Below are positions 44,490 to 53,915 of a stretch of DNA of 64,000 nucleotides, piece by piece. How positions within the stretch are numbered: position 1 is the stretch's first letter; every line of letters begins with the position of its first letter. Below the pieces are notes generated by a model that worked only from the letters and a program-made list of their open reading frames with translations, did not search any database and was not told the origin of the DNA. Both the position numbers and the translations under genes were made by a program. Source of the stretch: a bacterium (GTDB lineage Bacteria; Patescibacteriota; Gracilibacteria; UBA1369; GCA-2718715); NCBI GenBank assembly GCA_018662325.1, contig JABJGM010000012.1:62001-126000 (forward strand), written 5' to 3'.

Positions 44490-45308
44490 TTAGAATATAC
44501 TTTGAACTAAAAGTACAATTGTATAGGAAAGCATAACAAAAAAGAATCCTGTTATTGCGTATTTGATAGCATTTTTCCCTTTCTCCGTCATATCTGAGTC
44601 GAATCCAGCAAAAATTAGGTTATAACCTCCGTAGATTAATGAACTTAGACAAATTACGAAAATAATTCCAACCAAATAATCAATTATCATATTTATAAAA
44701 CTTATGACTGGTCCAGCTTGATTTTCGGTAAGCTTTTTAAGTTGAGTTTTTTGTTGAGTATTTGCTACAAGACCCTTTTCTTCGTTAAAAACCTCAAAAT
44801 TGTTGATATTTTTGTCTTCTCCTTCGAAATCTATTAAATTTTTAGGCTCTGAGCTATTTCCGTAGCATCCAAATAATGAATCTCTTCTTGCATTATTTGT
44901 TCGTTCCGGAGATGTTTTTATTAGATTTGCTAATTTAGCTAAACATTTTTCTCTGTTTGTATCTAATAAGCAATTATTGTTTTGATCTAGAGTTTTTATT
45001 TTATCAATTGTGATAATACTGTCTGACTCGTTTTTGTATATACAGTTGTATTTTATGTTTACATCTCTGCAAATTTCACTGAATATTGCTTCACTTCTTT
45101 CACTTGCAGGAATATGTTTACTTAGATCTTCAATGTTAAAACATTTACAGCTTTTTATTATTTCTTGATCACTTCCTTGTATTCTTTCTTCATTAATTTT
45201 TCTGCAAAATTCCTCGTCTGGAGTAAATTCATCTAATTCTGATGCAAATGTAATTGATGTAAAAGTTGATATTATAAGGATCTGTAAAAGTATTAAAAGT
45301 TTTTTCAT
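44490..45308 (-). CDS. T4SS-pilin-like membrane protein 1
   Basis: A 272-residue protein: signal peptide, a Cys-containing ectodomain (EEFCRKINEER, KSCKCFNIEDL, EICRDVNIKYNCIY), the shared GNSSEPKN stretch, and a two-helix C-terminus with AGFDSDMTEKGKNAIKYAI. It begins 4 bp after ftsK and is a tandem duplicate of the following gene. Confidence 0.75.
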   Translation of the reverse strand: MKKLLILLQILIISTFTSITFASELDEFTPDEEFCRKINEERIQGSDQEIIKSCKCFNIEDLSKHIPASERSEAIFSEICRDVNIKYNCIYKNESDSIITIDKIKTLDQNNNCLLDTNREKCLAKLANLIKTSPERTNNARRDSLFGCYGNSSEPKNLIDFEGEDKNINNFEVFNEEKGLVANTQQKTQLKKLTENQAGPVISFINMIIDYLVGIIFVICLSSLIYGGYNLIFAGFDSDMTEKGKNAIKYAITGFFFVMLSYTIVLLVQSIF

Positions 45309-45312
45309 GAGT

Positions 45313-47505
45313 TTATTCTTTTATGTAAATTTCTCTTGGTTTGGCACCGTTTACGGGTCCTACAACGCCGTTTTCTTCCAGGATATCCAAAAGTCTTGCG
45401 GCTCTTGCGTATCCCACTTTTAATCTTCTTTGAAGTAGAGATGCAGATGCTTTTTGATGTTGTAAAATACATTCATAGGCGTCTTTGTAGAGTTCATCTT
45501 CGGATATCCCGGCCATTGATGGGTTGTCAGATTTATTGATTCCTGCATTTTTATCTGTAATGTCATCTCTGTATTCTGGTGAGTCTGACATTTTTAGGAA
45601 ATTTGTTACTTTTTTGATTTCAAGAGGGGAAGCGTAAATACCTTGGATTCTTCTTGGTTTAGAGTAATCTTTTTGAAGATAAAGCATATCACCTTTACCA
45701 AGTAAATCTTCGGCTCCAACTGTGTCTAGGATTGTTCTTGAGTCAATTGAAGATGAAACAGAGAATGAAATACGACTTGGAACGTTAGCTTTAATTAAAC
45801 CTGTAATAACATCTACAGATGGTCTTTGGGTGGCTAAGATTAAGTGCATTCCAACGGCTCTAGCCATTTGGGCAAGTCTACAAATGTATCCTTCAATTTC
45901 TTTTCCATTGGCCATCATAAGATCAGCAAGCTCATCGATTAAAATTAAAATATTTGGCATTTGTTTTTCATCTTCTTTTCTTGAAGAGTTGTATTCTTTA
46001 ATATTTCTACATCCAGCTTCCGATAAAATTGCGTATCTTCTATTCATCTCAGAGACACTCCATTTTAGAGCGTTTGCAGCTTTATTTGGATCTACAATCA
46101 CTGGTGTAAGTAAATGAGGGATATCGTTATAATCTCTTAATTCTACTTGTTTAGGATCCACTAAGATCATCTTTAATTCAGCAGGAGAGTTTTGCATTAT
46201 TAAGGATAATAAAAATGTATTGATACAAACTGATTTACCTGAATTAGTAGCACCTGCAATTAAAAGGTGTGGCATGTCATGAAGATCCGCTATTACTGGG
46301 CTTCCTGAAACATCTCTTCCAAGTGGTAGAACCAATTTAGATTTTTCATTTATATCTTGATAGTCTTTAGAAAGGATAATTTCTTTAAGTTTAACGGTTA
46401 CTCTTTTTTCAGAGGGTACTTCGATTCCTACTAAACTTTTTCCTGGAATTGGTGCTTCTATTCTTAATGATTTTGCAGCTAAGGCTAAAGCTATATCATT
46501 TTTAAGATTTGTGATTTTTGATAATTTAACACCAGCGTCTGGCTTTAAAGTGTATTGTATTACGGTTGGACCTACGTGAACGTTTTGCATTCCAACTTTA
46601 ATATCAAATTGTTCGAGCTTTCTTCTGATTTCATCTGCTTTTTTTCGAAGCTCTGAATCTTTAATTTGAATTTTGCTACTTTCATTTTCCAATAAATCCA
46701 CTGATGGGTATTCCCATGTAATAGCTTCTTGAAGAGTGTTTTGATCAATTTGATTAACTTGTTCGTTTGGAATTTTCTTTGGCTGAGGTTTTTTCTCGTT
46801 TTTAATTGCTTGAGATTTAAATTCAGGTTTAATAATGTTAATTTGAGTATCGTTAAATAAATCCAAGCTTTGTTTTTTACTTTCTTTTTCTTTAGTTTTA
46901 GATTTTGTTTTTTTAGTTTCAACTTCTGTTCTAGCGTATAAGTTTTGAAATAAGGTTTTAATTGAAATATCTAAACTTAGGATCATGGAAATTAAAATCC
47001 CGGTACTATAAATAATTACATTTGAAACCTTTGTTAAACCTAACATTTCTCCCAGTAATAGATTTGGAATGTACCCTAAAAAACCACCAAAATTACCATT
47101 TGATGCTTCTGTATACATTTGTTCCATTGGAAGAGATATATGAACTAAGCTTAAAAATGACACAAAAAATAAAAAGATACCTGTTATTTTATGGAAAGTT
47201 GGTTTTGGATCTTCGTTTTTAAATAAAATCATGGCCGTAACTCCAAGTAATATAGGTAAAATATTTACCCCTAAACCAAGAACTGGTTTTAGCAGTCTAT
47301 TTAAAACTTCTCCCGGAACTCCAAGATGATTAAAATTTGACAGTAAGATCAAAATCCCAGCAAGAATTACCAGTATGCCTGATATCTCTCTTTTAACTTC
47401 AATTGGGAGTTCATCTGACTTTTTGGTTCTTCTTTTTTTCTTTTTAAATTTTTTAAATAAAAATAGGAATAGTGATTCAGGTTTTTTTTTACGTCTTTTT
47501 GGCAT
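45313..47505 (-). CDS. ftsK: DNA translocase FtsK/SpoIIIE
   Basis: A 730-residue protein: a very basic N-terminus, four membrane helices (about 45-180), a Lys/Gln-rich linker, the motor domain (HLLIAGATNSGKSVCINTFL Walker A region, ILIDELADLMM Walker B, QRPSVDVITGLIKANVPSRI), and a C-terminal winged gamma domain (YARAARLLDILEENGVVGP) that reads chromosome-orientation sequences. It pumps DNA at the division septum. It is the first gene of an operon with six T4SS-pilin-like genes, an unusual partner set. Confidence 0.97.
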   Translation of the reverse strand: MPKRRKKKPESLFLFLFKKFKKKKRRTKKSDELPIEVKREISGILVILAGILILLSNFNHLGVPGEVLNRLLKPVLGLGVNILPILLGVTAMILFKNEDPKPTFHKITGIFLFFVSFLSLVHISLPMEQMYTEASNGNFGGFLGYIPNLLLGEMLGLTKVSNVIIYSTGILISMILSLDISIKTLFQNLYARTEVETKKTKSKTKEKESKKQSLDLFNDTQINIIKPEFKSQAIKNEKKPQPKKIPNEQVNQIDQNTLQEAITWEYPSVDLLENESSKIQIKDSELRKKADEIRRKLEQFDIKVGMQNVHVGPTVIQYTLKPDAGVKLSKITNLKNDIALALAAKSLRIEAPIPGKSLVGIEVPSEKRVTVKLKEIILSKDYQDINEKSKLVLPLGRDVSGSPVIADLHDMPHLLIAGATNSGKSVCINTFLLSLIMQNSPAELKMILVDPKQVELRDYNDIPHLLTPVIVDPNKAANALKWSVSEMNRRYAILSEAGCRNIKEYNSSRKEDEKQMPNILILIDELADLMMANGKEIEGYICRLAQMARAVGMHLILATQRPSVDVITGLIKANVPSRISFSVSSSIDSRTILDTVGAEDLLGKGDMLYLQKDYSKPRRIQGIYASPLEIKKVTNFLKMSDSPEYRDDITDKNAGINKSDNPSMAGISEDELYKDAYECILQHQKASASLLQRRLKVGYARAARLLDILEENGVVGPVNGAKPREIYIKE

Positions 47506-47625
47506 TTTCGATAAAATTATTCTTTATTTTATTTTAGCAAATTTACCTTTAAATGCATACTTTATTTGTTTTTTGCTTGTTTTAATCTGTAAATTGTGCC
47601 ATAAATTAGTCGTTAATAAATATAT

Positions 47626-47988
47626 ATGGCTAAAGCAAAAAGAAAAAATTTTATTTATAAAAATGAAGAGTTTACCTGTGAAAATTGTGGTACTTTGAAT
47701 CCTAAGGGTTCTAAAATTAGAAATCACTGTAAACATTGTTTATGTTCTAAGCATTTAGATGATCTTCCAGGTGATAGAAAGGCTAACTGCGAAGCTTTAA
47801 TGCAGCCTATTTTTGCTGAAATCGATAAAAAAAGAGGCTATATGATAACTCATGAATGCACCAAGTGTGGTTTTAGAAGACGTAATCAAACTTTAAGTGA
47901 TGATAATTTTGATTTAATTATAGATCTAGTTGCAAAATACAATAAGATGACACTAGAAAATGATCCAAATCTTTATTCAATTAAATGA
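47626..47988 (+). CDS. RNHCP domain protein
   Basis: A 120-residue protein with FTCENCG, KIRNHCKHCLCSKHLDDLPGDR and HECTKCGFRRRNQ, a match to the RNHCP domain named for its R-N-H-C-P-like motif; here the motif reads RNHCKHC. The Cys pairs (18/21, 35/38, 78/81) suggest zinc binding, possibly an RNA-related role; function unproven. One of three genes here ending in TGA, with an in-frame TAG two codons further. Confidence 0.82.
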   Translation: MAKAKRKNFIYKNEEFTCENCGTLNPKGSKIRNHCKHCLCSKHLDDLPGDRKANCEALMQPIFAEIDKKRGYMITHECTKCGFRRRNQTLSDDNFDLIIDLVAKYNKMTLENDPNLYSIK

Positions 47989-47997
47989 TATTAGAAA

Positions 47998-49125
47998 ATG
48001 ATCCAAGTTTTTAAAAATTTTATTGAAAAGTATAGACTTAGTGATTCAAAGCTTCTGATTTCTGTTAGTGGGGGAGTTGATTCAATGGTGATGCTTTATA
48101 TAGCATCTAATATTCTAAATTCGAATAATCTTATCGTACTAAATATAAATCACAATACCCGTGAGCAAAATTTAGCAGAAGCTAATTTAGTGAAAGAGTT
48201 TTGTAATAACAATAATTTAGATTTTCATTCGGAGTCTATTCATATTCCAGAAGTTAATTTTGAAGAAAATGCTAGAAATAAAAGACACTCTATATATAAA
48301 GACTATTTGCAAAAATTTAATTTAGACGGAGTTTTACTTGGCCACCATCAAGATGATGCAGTTGAAACCTTTTTGTATAATTTATTTAAAGGTTCTTTTT
48401 TAGATGGATTGTCTAGTCTTAAAGAAAGAAATTTATCTCTGAATATATATAGACCTTTAATGAATTTCTCAAAAAAGCAAATTTATAAATTTGCTTTAGA
48501 TAATCAAATTACCTATTTAGAAGACGAATCTAATGCTGATAGTAAATATTCAAGAAATTTTTTAAGACATGAAGTTATACCTTTGATTCAATTTAAGTTT
48601 TTTAATTTCTCAAAACAAATTATTCAAAAAACTCAAATTTTCTCTGAGTTGTCAGATTATTTAAATAAAAATTTAGAAGACTTTATTGCTCATAAAATAA
48701 TTGATACTGGATGTGGTAAGAAACTTTTAAAAAGTGACTTTTTATCCTTACCCTCTTTTATGCAATATGATTTGCTAAAAAAGGTTGGTTTAAATTTAAA
48801 ATCATTTAATCATTTCTTAGAACTTAAAAAGTCATTTGAATCATCTGGTTTTCAATTAAATTTCAAGAAATTAAACCTTTATGTTTCTAGTGATCATTTT
48901 TTATTTTCTGAATTAAGCATTTCTGAATTGTCAGATTATTATTTTGAGTCTGTTAAAGAAGATTCTTTTTCTCAAATCAACCAATTTGCCACTGGGTTAA
49001 AATTTAATGATAAGTCTTTTATGAAATCTAAGCAGGTTAAATCTTTGCCTTTTTATTTTAGATCAGGAATTCCTGTTGTTGTAGAGCATGAAAAAATTGT
49101 TAAATTTATTGTAAAAAATATTTAA
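47998..49125 (+). CDS. tilS: tRNA(Ile)-lysidine synthetase
   Basis: A 375-residue PP-loop ATPase: SVSGGVDS (22-29), NINHNTRE, ARNKRHSIY and LGHHQDDAVETFLYNLFKG. A helical middle and a reduced C-terminal domain follow. It converts C34 of tRNA-Ile(CAU) to lysidine so that AUA is read as Ile, important in such an AT-rich genome. It starts 9 bp after the RNHCP gene. Confidence 0.96.
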   Translation: MIQVFKNFIEKYRLSDSKLLISVSGGVDSMVMLYIASNILNSNNLIVLNINHNTREQNLAEANLVKEFCNNNNLDFHSESIHIPEVNFEENARNKRHSIYKDYLQKFNLDGVLLGHHQDDAVETFLYNLFKGSFLDGLSSLKERNLSLNIYRPLMNFSKKQIYKFALDNQITYLEDESNADSKYSRNFLRHEVIPLIQFKFFNFSKQIIQKTQIFSELSDYLNKNLEDFIAHKIIDTGCGKKLLKSDFLSLPSFMQYDLLKKVGLNLKSFNHFLELKKSFESSGFQLNFKKLNLYVSSDHFLFSELSISELSDYYFESVKEDSFSQINQFATGLKFNDKSFMKSKQVKSLPFYFRSGIPVVVEHEKIVKFIVKNI

Positions 49126-49188
49126 AATGGCTTTTCAATTATTGCAAAATTTGCTAAGGTTGATTTAAGTTTTAATTTTAAATTATTC

Positions 49189-50994
49189 ATGGCAAGAGCA
49201 ATAAAAAGACCCCCTTCGAAAACAAGTTTTGTATGGTTTTTAATACTAGTACTATTTGTTTCAGGGTACTATTACAATAACAATGAAACCAACGGAGATG
49301 TAAAAGATGTTAGTTTTTCTGAGTTTAGAAAAGATATTACGCAAGATAATATTTTAGATTCTAAAGTAACTTTATCTGGATCAACTATAATATATGAAAC
49401 ATCAAAAAATGTTAATAAAAAGACCTTAAAAGAGCCTCAAGCTGCTTTAAGCCAAATATTATCAGATACTGAGTATCAAGAATTAGATATTCAAATTAAA
49501 CAAGAAGATACTTTTTGGTTAGAATTTATAATATCAGCCTTTCCAGCTGTTTTGATTCTTTTCTTTTTCTTATTTATGATGAGATCAGCTCAAAGTTCTA
49601 ATTCCCAAGCTTTAAATTTTGGTAAAACAAAAGCAAGACTTTCAAATGGTACAACTTCTAAGACAAAGTTTGCCGATGTGGCAGGTGCAAAAGAAGCAAA
49701 GGAAGAACTTAAAGAAGTAGTAGATTTTTTAAAGTCTCCAAAAAAATATCTTAAAATGGGTGCCAAAATTCCAAAAGGTGTGATTTTGGTTGGACCTCCT
49801 GGTACTGGTAAAACTCTATTAGCTAGAGCAGTTTCTGGTGAAGCAGGTGTACCCTTTTTCTCAATTTCTGGTTCTGAATTTGTAGAAATGTTTGTAGGGG
49901 TTGGTGCTTCTAGAGTAAGAGATTTATTTAAGAATGCTAAGAAAACGTCTCCTTGTATTATTTTTATCGATGAAATCGATGCAGTTGGTAGACAAAGAGG
50001 TACTGGTCTTGGTGGAGGACATGATGAGAGAGAGCAAACTTTAAATCAAATATTAACTGAAATGGATGGATTTGAAACTGGAGCGAACGTAATTGTGATT
50101 GCCGCTACTAATAGACCTGATGTTCTTGACCCAGCACTTTTGCGTCCTGGTAGATTTGATCGTAGAGTTGTAGTTGATCGACCTGATATAAAAGATCGTC
50201 AAGCAATTTTGGAAGTACATGCTAGAAAAAAACCTCTTAAAAAGAATGTTGATTTATCTGCTATTGCCAAAAGATCACCTGGGTTCACAGGAGCTGATTT
50301 AGAAAATATAATGAATGAAGCTGCAATTATGTCTGCTTCTAAAAATCTTAAAAAAATTGGTCAACCTGAGCTTGAAAATGCACTTGAGAAAGTTGCTTTG
50401 GGTCCAGAAAAGAAATCAAGAGTTTTATCTGATGAAGAAAGAAATATTACAGCTCATCATGAAGTTGGACATGCTGTGGTTGGTCATTTAATGCCTGATT
50501 GCGATCCGGTTCATAAATTATCTATCATCTCAAGAGGACAAGCTTTAGGAATAACCTGGTATTTACCAGAAGAAGATAGGCATTTATATTCTAAGTCTAA
50601 ATTTGAATCTGAATTGTGTGCTATGCTTGGTGGTTATGTGACTGAAGAAATTTTCTTTGGACAAGTAACAACAGGACCCTCTAATGATTTAGAGAGAACA
50701 ACTGCAATGGCAAGAAGAATGGTAATTGAATTTGGGATGTCTGATTTAGGTCCGGTTACATATGGTGAGAAAAATCATGAAGTTTTTATTGGTAGAGATA
50801 TTGGTCATTCTAAAAATTATTCAGAAAAAACTGCTTATGAAATTGATTTAAGAGTTTCTAATTTAATACACGAAGCTTATAAGAAAACTTTCAAAATAGT
50901 AAAAGAGAACAAAGCTTTAATTACAAAGATTTCTTTAGATCTTCTTGAGAAGGAGAATATTGGAAGAGATGAATTTGAAAGTTATTTTAAGTAA
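49189..50994 (+). CDS. ftsH: ATP-dependent zinc metalloprotease FtsH
   Basis: A 601-residue protein: an N-terminal helix, an extracytoplasmic loop of about 90 residues, a second helix (about 110-130), an AAA module ([34 protein letters not shown], second region of homology [20 protein letters not shown]) and the protease domain with HEVGH (424-428) and the third zinc ligand in SNDLERTT. It degrades misfolded membrane and regulatory proteins. An hsp20 gene follows after 5 bp. Confidence 0.98.
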   Translation: MARAIKRPPSKTSFVWFLILVLFVSGYYYNNNETNGDVKDVSFSEFRKDITQDNILDSKVTLSGSTIIYETSKNVNKKTLKEPQAALSQILSDTEYQELDIQIKQEDTFWLEFIISAFPAVLILFFFLFMMRSAQSSNSQALNFGKTKARLSNGTTSKTKFADVAGAKEAKEELKEVVDFLKSPKKYLKMGAKIPKGVILVGPPGTGKTLLARAVSGEAGVPFFSISGSEFVEMFVGVGASRVRDLFKNAKKTSPCIIFIDEIDAVGRQRGTGLGGGHDEREQTLNQILTEMDGFETGANVIVIAATNRPDVLDPALLRPGRFDRRVVVDRPDIKDRQAILEVHARKKPLKKNVDLSAIAKRSPGFTGADLENIMNEAAIMSASKNLKKIGQPELENALEKVALGPEKKSRVLSDEERNITAHHEVGHAVVGHLMPDCDPVHKLSIISRGQALGITWYLPEEDRHLYSKSKFESELCAMLGGYVTEEIFFGQVTTGPSNDLERTTAMARRMVIEFGMSDLGPVTYGEKNHEVFIGRDIGHSKNYSEKTAYEIDLRVSNLIHEAYKKTFKIVKENKALITKISLDLLEKENIGRDEFESYFK

Positions 50995-50999
50995 AATTT

Positions 51000-51350
51000 A
51001 TGCAATTACATCAAAAAAAGTTTGTGAATTCCTCTTCTGAAGTTAAAGATTCAGAGGTGAAACATGCAATTGATATTGACATAATAGAGTCTAATGAAGG
51101 TCTAATTTTATTATTTGACCTTCCGGGTTTTTCTATATCCGATATTAAAATGTTTGTTTCTCATGATGGTATTTTAAAAGTTAATGCTTCTAGAGAAGTT
51201 AGTTTTTCCCCTTTAGAATCGGCATTGCTTACTGAACGTTTAGTGGGTAGCTTTTATAAGGAGGTTGTTTTACCAAAAGGTTTAAATTTTGAAAATCCAG
51301 AGTCTACTTTTGAAAATGGTGTACTGAGATTGTTCATAGCTAAGCTCTAG
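51000..51350 (+). CDS. Small heat-shock protein (Hsp20/alpha-crystallin)
   Basis: A 116-residue protein with the alpha-crystallin fold: IIESNEGLILLFDLPGFSISDIKMFV, then GSFYKEVVLPKGL and the conserved end FENGVLRLFI. The C-terminal IxI tail is missing. An ATP-independent holdase. It follows ftsH directly, pairing two quality-control genes. No CIRCE is present upstream. Confidence 0.9.
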   Translation: MQLHQKKFVNSSSEVKDSEVKHAIDIDIIESNEGLILLFDLPGFSISDIKMFVSHDGILKVNASREVSFSPLESALLTERLVGSFYKEVVLPKGLNFENPESTFENGVLRLFIAKL

Positions 51351-51354
51351 AATC

Positions 51355-51383
51355 TTGTTATGTCTTTTAGATTGTGATACAAT
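51355..51383 (+). promoter_or_regulatory. Promoter of the TPR gene
   Basis: TTGTTA (51355-51360), 17-bp spacer, TACAAT (51378-51383) preceded by TGA (extended -10). It lies inside the open frame upstream of ATG 51406 and so argues for that start. Confidence 0.75.
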
Positions 51384-51405
51384 TAAAGGATTTAACAATA
51401 AAATA

Positions 51406-52002
51406 ATGAGATCAGAGATGTCCCAAGAAGCTTTAAAGAAAGCTGAGGAATTAAAATTAACTGGTGATCACGAGCAAGCAATTAAATTTTTGGAAGATGT
51501 TTTAGTTGATGATCTAAATATTTCTAAAGCTTACGAAGAGATTGCTGATAACTTTTTATCTTTAAAAGAATTTGATAAAGCTATACTTGCTTTAGAGCAG
51601 GCTATAAAACTAGATCCTATTTCTGCTAATGCTCATTATTTGTTAGGGTTTGCTTTGAGTGTTAAAGGTGATTTCGATAAATCTATTACTGAATTAGAGC
51701 TGGCTGATAAAATTGAGCCTAATCATCCTGAGATTTTAAGATGTTTGGGTTGGTCTTATTTTAATGCTCAAGATAGAACTACTGGTATTATTGTATTAGA
51801 AAGAGCTAGATATATGTCTCCGAATGATGCTTTGATTCTTTCTGATCTTGGAGTTTGTTATTTGAACAATAAAGCTTTTGAAAAGGCTGAAGAAATTTTT
51901 AATCATATTTTAGAAATTGAGCCTAATAATCAGCAAGCTTTTGATTGTATGAAAGCATGCCAATTTCATAAGATAAAATCTGATTTAGATTCTCGTAAGT
52001 AA
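51406..52002 (+). CDS. Tetratricopeptide repeat protein
   Basis: A 198-residue soluble protein built of about five TPR units, for example LTGDHEQAIKFLEDVL, LKEFDKAILALEQAIKLDP, KGDFDKSITELELADKIEP and NKAFEKAEEIFNHILEIEPN. It is likely a protein-interaction scaffold; its partner is unknown. ATG 51406 is preferred because a promoter covers the open frame before it; ATG 51418 is also possible. Confidence 0.85.
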   Translation: MRSEMSQEALKKAEELKLTGDHEQAIKFLEDVLVDDLNISKAYEEIADNFLSLKEFDKAILALEQAIKLDPISANAHYLLGFALSVKGDFDKSITELELADKIEPNHPEILRCLGWSYFNAQDRTTGIIVLERARYMSPNDALILSDLGVCYLNNKAFEKAEEIFNHILEIEPNNQQAFDCMKACQFHKIKSDLDSRK

Positions 52003-52026
52003 AAAGCCTTTATGGCTTTTTTTTTT
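52002..52026 (+). terminator. Intrinsic terminator after the TPR gene
   Basis: AAAAGCC (52002-52008) TTTAT GGCTTTT (52014-52020), then more T. It begins at the stop codon. Confidence 0.85.
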
Positions 52027-52052
52027 GACTTTAATTATATATTTATTACAAT
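52025..52052 (+). promoter_or_regulatory. Promoter of rnpB
   Basis: TTGACT (52025-52030), 16-bp spacer, TACAAT (52047-52052). The predicted start falls at about 52059, exactly the 5' end of helix P1. Confidence 0.8.
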
Positions 52053-52058
52053 AAATAT

Positions 52059-52409
52059 GCTCTTTGAATTTTTGGTTTGCGTTACATACGAGGAAAGTCC
52101 GGGCTTCATAAAAGGAATAGGTAGCAGATAACATCTGCCGGAGGCAACTCTAGGGAAAGTGCCACAGAGACTATACTAGTTTAATTCTTTGAATTGAATG
52201 AAAGGTGAAAAGCTAATCTTAGATTAGAATTTATAGGTAACTATATACTTTGGTAAACCCTACCTAGAAGCAAGTATAGAATGGGAAAGTTTATATTTAT
52301 TTTTCCTTTATTGATATAAATTTTGCTATACGCTTTGAATTAATAAGTGATTATTAATCTAGATAAATAAACCATTAAAACAGGACCCGGCTTACATATT
52401 TCAAAGGGC
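52059..52409 (+). ncRNA. rnpB: RNase P RNA
   Basis: About 351 nt. Helix P1 pairs 52059-52068 (GCTCTTTGAA) with 52400-52409 (TTCAAAGGGC). The universal regions are present: GAGGAAAGTCCGGGC (from 52090), GGTAAACCCTACCTAGAAGCAA, and ACAGGACCCGGCTTA (52380-52394), together forming P4. It is the catalytic subunit that trims tRNA 5' leaders; its protein partner is at 29189-29566. In the P15 region only a simple TTAATAA-GTGA-TTATTAA hairpin is seen. Confidence 0.96.
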
Positions 52410-52422
52410 TTTAATTTATTTC

Positions 52423-53877
52423 ATGAAAAAATTTCAAATTTCTTACTTATTTTATACAATTTTTCTAGATTTTCTAGCAATTTTTTTATCTTTTAATTCT
52501 CTGTATTTAATTCGTCAGAGTTCTTTTGTGCAAAATTGGTTAGGCTTGATTACTGAAACATCCAACTTTATGTCTTATTCTGACTTTTCTGTTTTTGTTC
52601 TAAAAGCAATTTTTTTGTTTTATTTAATAATGTTTTTAGTTGGAGGTTATAGTTTTGCAATTAAAGACCGACTTAAGCATCATTTTGCTTTTATTTCTAA
52701 AGCTTGTTTACTGTGGTCATCTTTTACCTTTTTATATTTTCTTTTAATGCAAGTAGTTCCTTTCTCTAGATCAATTGTTATCTTTTCGTTCTTCCTTAGT
52801 TTTTTTACGATCGTTTTTTTTAGAAAACTTTTTTTATGCTATAAAAATAAATTAGCTTCTTTAGACAAGAATAAATTGCGAGTTTTAATTATTTCTTCAG
52901 ATAAGGGTAAGTTTAATGATTATCTGAATGACTTTTTAAGGGATTCTAGATATAGTCTAGTTTCTGTCTTGGCAAATTTTGATTGCGATGCTAAATTTGA
53001 TTCTTTTTCAACTTTTCAGGAATTTGTTAATTCTTCTTTAAAAGTTGATGTTATTGTTGATTTAGACTCTAGGGAATATTTTATGAAATCTGAAATTTTA
53101 TCTTACGCTAGATTTAATCAAATCGAGTATTCTTTTGTACCTGGTATTCACGAGTTTAGAAAGTTTAATTTTAAATATGATTTTGAACATAATTTTTCTG
53201 AATTAACTTTAATTCCTTCTAAATTAAATGGTTGGCATTTAGTTCTTAAGAGAGGATTTGATATTATTGGATCTTTGATTTTAATTCTTTTTTTATCTCC
53301 CTTTTTCGCGATTGTCGCTATTTTAATTAAGCTCGAATCTAAGGGACCTATTTTTTTTATAAATGACGATTTTGGAAATCCAATATATAGAATTGGTCAA
53401 AATAAAAATCCATTTATTATGTATAAATTTCGTACTATGAGAAATAAATCACATTCTTTGCGATATACTGATTTAAGTGATCAGGATTTTAGGAAAGATT
53501 CACCAATGGTAAAAATAAAAAATGATCCTAGAGTCACTAAATTTGGAATCTTCTTAAGAAGATTTGATATAGATGAACTTCCACAACTTTTTAATGTTCT
53601 TCTTGGCGATATGTCATTTGTTGGTCCTCGTCCTCATTTACAAGAGGAAGTTCTTAAATATCAGGATCACCATAATTTTGTCTTTACTATTAAGCCTGGT
53701 ATTACTGGTCTACCCCAGATTAGTGGAAGAAGTGATCTTGATTTTGAAGAAGAAATTGTACTAGATTCTAATTATATTCAAAACTGGACTTTTCTTTTAG
53801 ACTTAAAGATATTGTTTAAAACACCTTTTATTGTATTTATTGGTCATGGTGAACAATCAAAAGTTGCAAAAAAATAA
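52423..53877 (+). CDS. Polyprenyl-phosphate sugar-1-phosphate transferase
   Basis: A 484-residue membrane protein: four N-terminal helices (to about residue 135), a CoA-binding-like middle domain, another membrane segment (about 275-300), and the bacterial sugar transferase domain ([55 protein letters not shown]). WbaP/EpsE-type enzymes load the first sugar phosphate onto undecaprenyl phosphate. It may supply the glycopolymer attached by the LCP protein. Starts 14 bp after rnpB. Confidence 0.93.
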   Translation: MKKFQISYLFYTIFLDFLAIFLSFNSLYLIRQSSFVQNWLGLITETSNFMSYSDFSVFVLKAIFLFYLIMFLVGGYSFAIKDRLKHHFAFISKACLLWSSFTFLYFLLMQVVPFSRSIVIFSFFLSFFTIVFFRKLFLCYKNKLASLDKNKLRVLIISSDKGKFNDYLNDFLRDSRYSLVSVLANFDCDAKFDSFSTFQEFVNSSLKVDVIVDLDSREYFMKSEILSYARFNQIEYSFVPGIHEFRKFNFKYDFEHNFSELTLIPSKLNGWHLVLKRGFDIIGSLILILFLSPFFAIVAILIKLESKGPIFFINDDFGNPIYRIGQNKNPFIMYKFRTMRNKSHSLRYTDLSDQDFRKDSPMVKIKNDPRVTKFGIFLRRFDIDELPQLFNVLLGDMSFVGPRPHLQEEVLKYQDHHNFVFTIKPGITGLPQISGRSDLDFEEEIVLDSNYIQNWTFLLDLKILFKTPFIVFIGHGEQSKVAKK

Positions 53878-53915
53878 AGATTCTTTATTCTTATTCTAAT
53901 AATTAATATTTAAAA

